A DNA stretch of 19,787 bases from SpSt-77 sp049972045 (GTDB lineage: Bacteria; Chloroflexota; Anaerolineae; B4-G1; DUEL01), in NCBI GenBank assembly GCA_049972045.1, contig JBMFKS010000054.1:1-19787 (forward strand). Reading direction: 5' to 3'. Positions 19,764 to 19,787 of this stretch are shown one piece after another. A model generated the notes under the pieces. That model was not told the DNA's origin. It was given only the letters and a program-made list of their open reading frames with translations, and searched no databases. Positions within the stretch are counted from its first letter, which is position 1; each line of letters begins with the position of its first letter. The translations under genes and the position numbers were made by a program.

Positions 19764-19787
19764 CATGCAGGCCACAAGGCGTAGGGC
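19764..19787 (+). repeat. 15-bp direct repeat, right copy, cut by the window end
   Basis: CATGCAGGCCACAAG matches positions 1-15 exactly; it is followed by GCGTAGGGC, where the left copy has TAGGGC. It appears to be the start of another REP-like element that continues past the window. Confidence 0.65.

Noticed and set aside
1..19787. Circular replicon suggested by the shared terminal 15-mer
   Set aside because: The sequences beyond the 15-mer differ at the two ends (TAGGGC versus GCGTAGGGC), so this is not an exact overlap. A dispersed repeat explains it better, and no replication gene is present.

Overview
The window is GC-rich, gene-dense bacterial DNA. Gene content suggests a Chloroflexota bacterium, probably Anaerolineae-like: a DUF951 protein, an MGDG-synthase-type glycosyltransferase, a phosphatase/HEAT/peptidase/CNNM cluster, an Nfn-type transhydrogenase, a family 1 encapsulin with a ferritin-like cargo, and many short tandem repeats between genes. 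This placement is inference from gene content; there is no rRNA or other marker gene. No tRNA, rRNA or CRISPR was seen.

Layout. 107-3237 (+): a run of six closely spaced genes for a Wzz/CpsC-like chain-length protein, a CpsD-like tyrosine kinase, a lipoprotein cytochrome c, an MNT/HEPN toxin-antitoxin pair and the beta subunit of indolepyruvate:ferredoxin oxidoreductase. 3238-3660: a decayed transposase and GC-rich palindromes. 3661-5723 (-): DUF951 and an overlapping MGDG-synthase-like glycosyltransferase, then mobB. 5858-9944 (-): an overlapping or abutting operon of dual-specificity phosphatase, HEAT-repeat protein, membrane-bound gluzincin peptidase and CNNM/HlyC transporter, with a good promoter at 10105-10133. 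10257-12112 (-): a small membrane protein overlapping a secreted subtilase whose prodomain-like module lies at the C terminus. 12282-14678 (+): nfnA-nfnB, with a sigma70-like promoter that has a perfect palindrome in its spacer. 14687-14776: two strong hairpins between convergent genes. 14778-15987 (-): encapsulin and its ferritin-like cargo, with a near-consensus promoter and an 8-bp tandem array in the leader. 16230-19713 (-): a GT4 glycosyltransferase apparently starting at ATT, a gamma-carbonic anhydrase, a large P-loop ATPase and the stump of a ParA-like ATPase.

The most unusual whole-window signal is a set of short tandem repeats (7-, 8- and 9-bp units of different sequence) and REP-like palindromes. 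They fill the intergenic spaces and repeatedly supply the stop codon or last codons of the gene they abut. The window's two ends share a 15-bp direct repeat. The best candidates for new biology are these repeats, the permuted subtilase, the repeat-bearing encapsulin leader, and the P-loop ATPase with its decayed partner.
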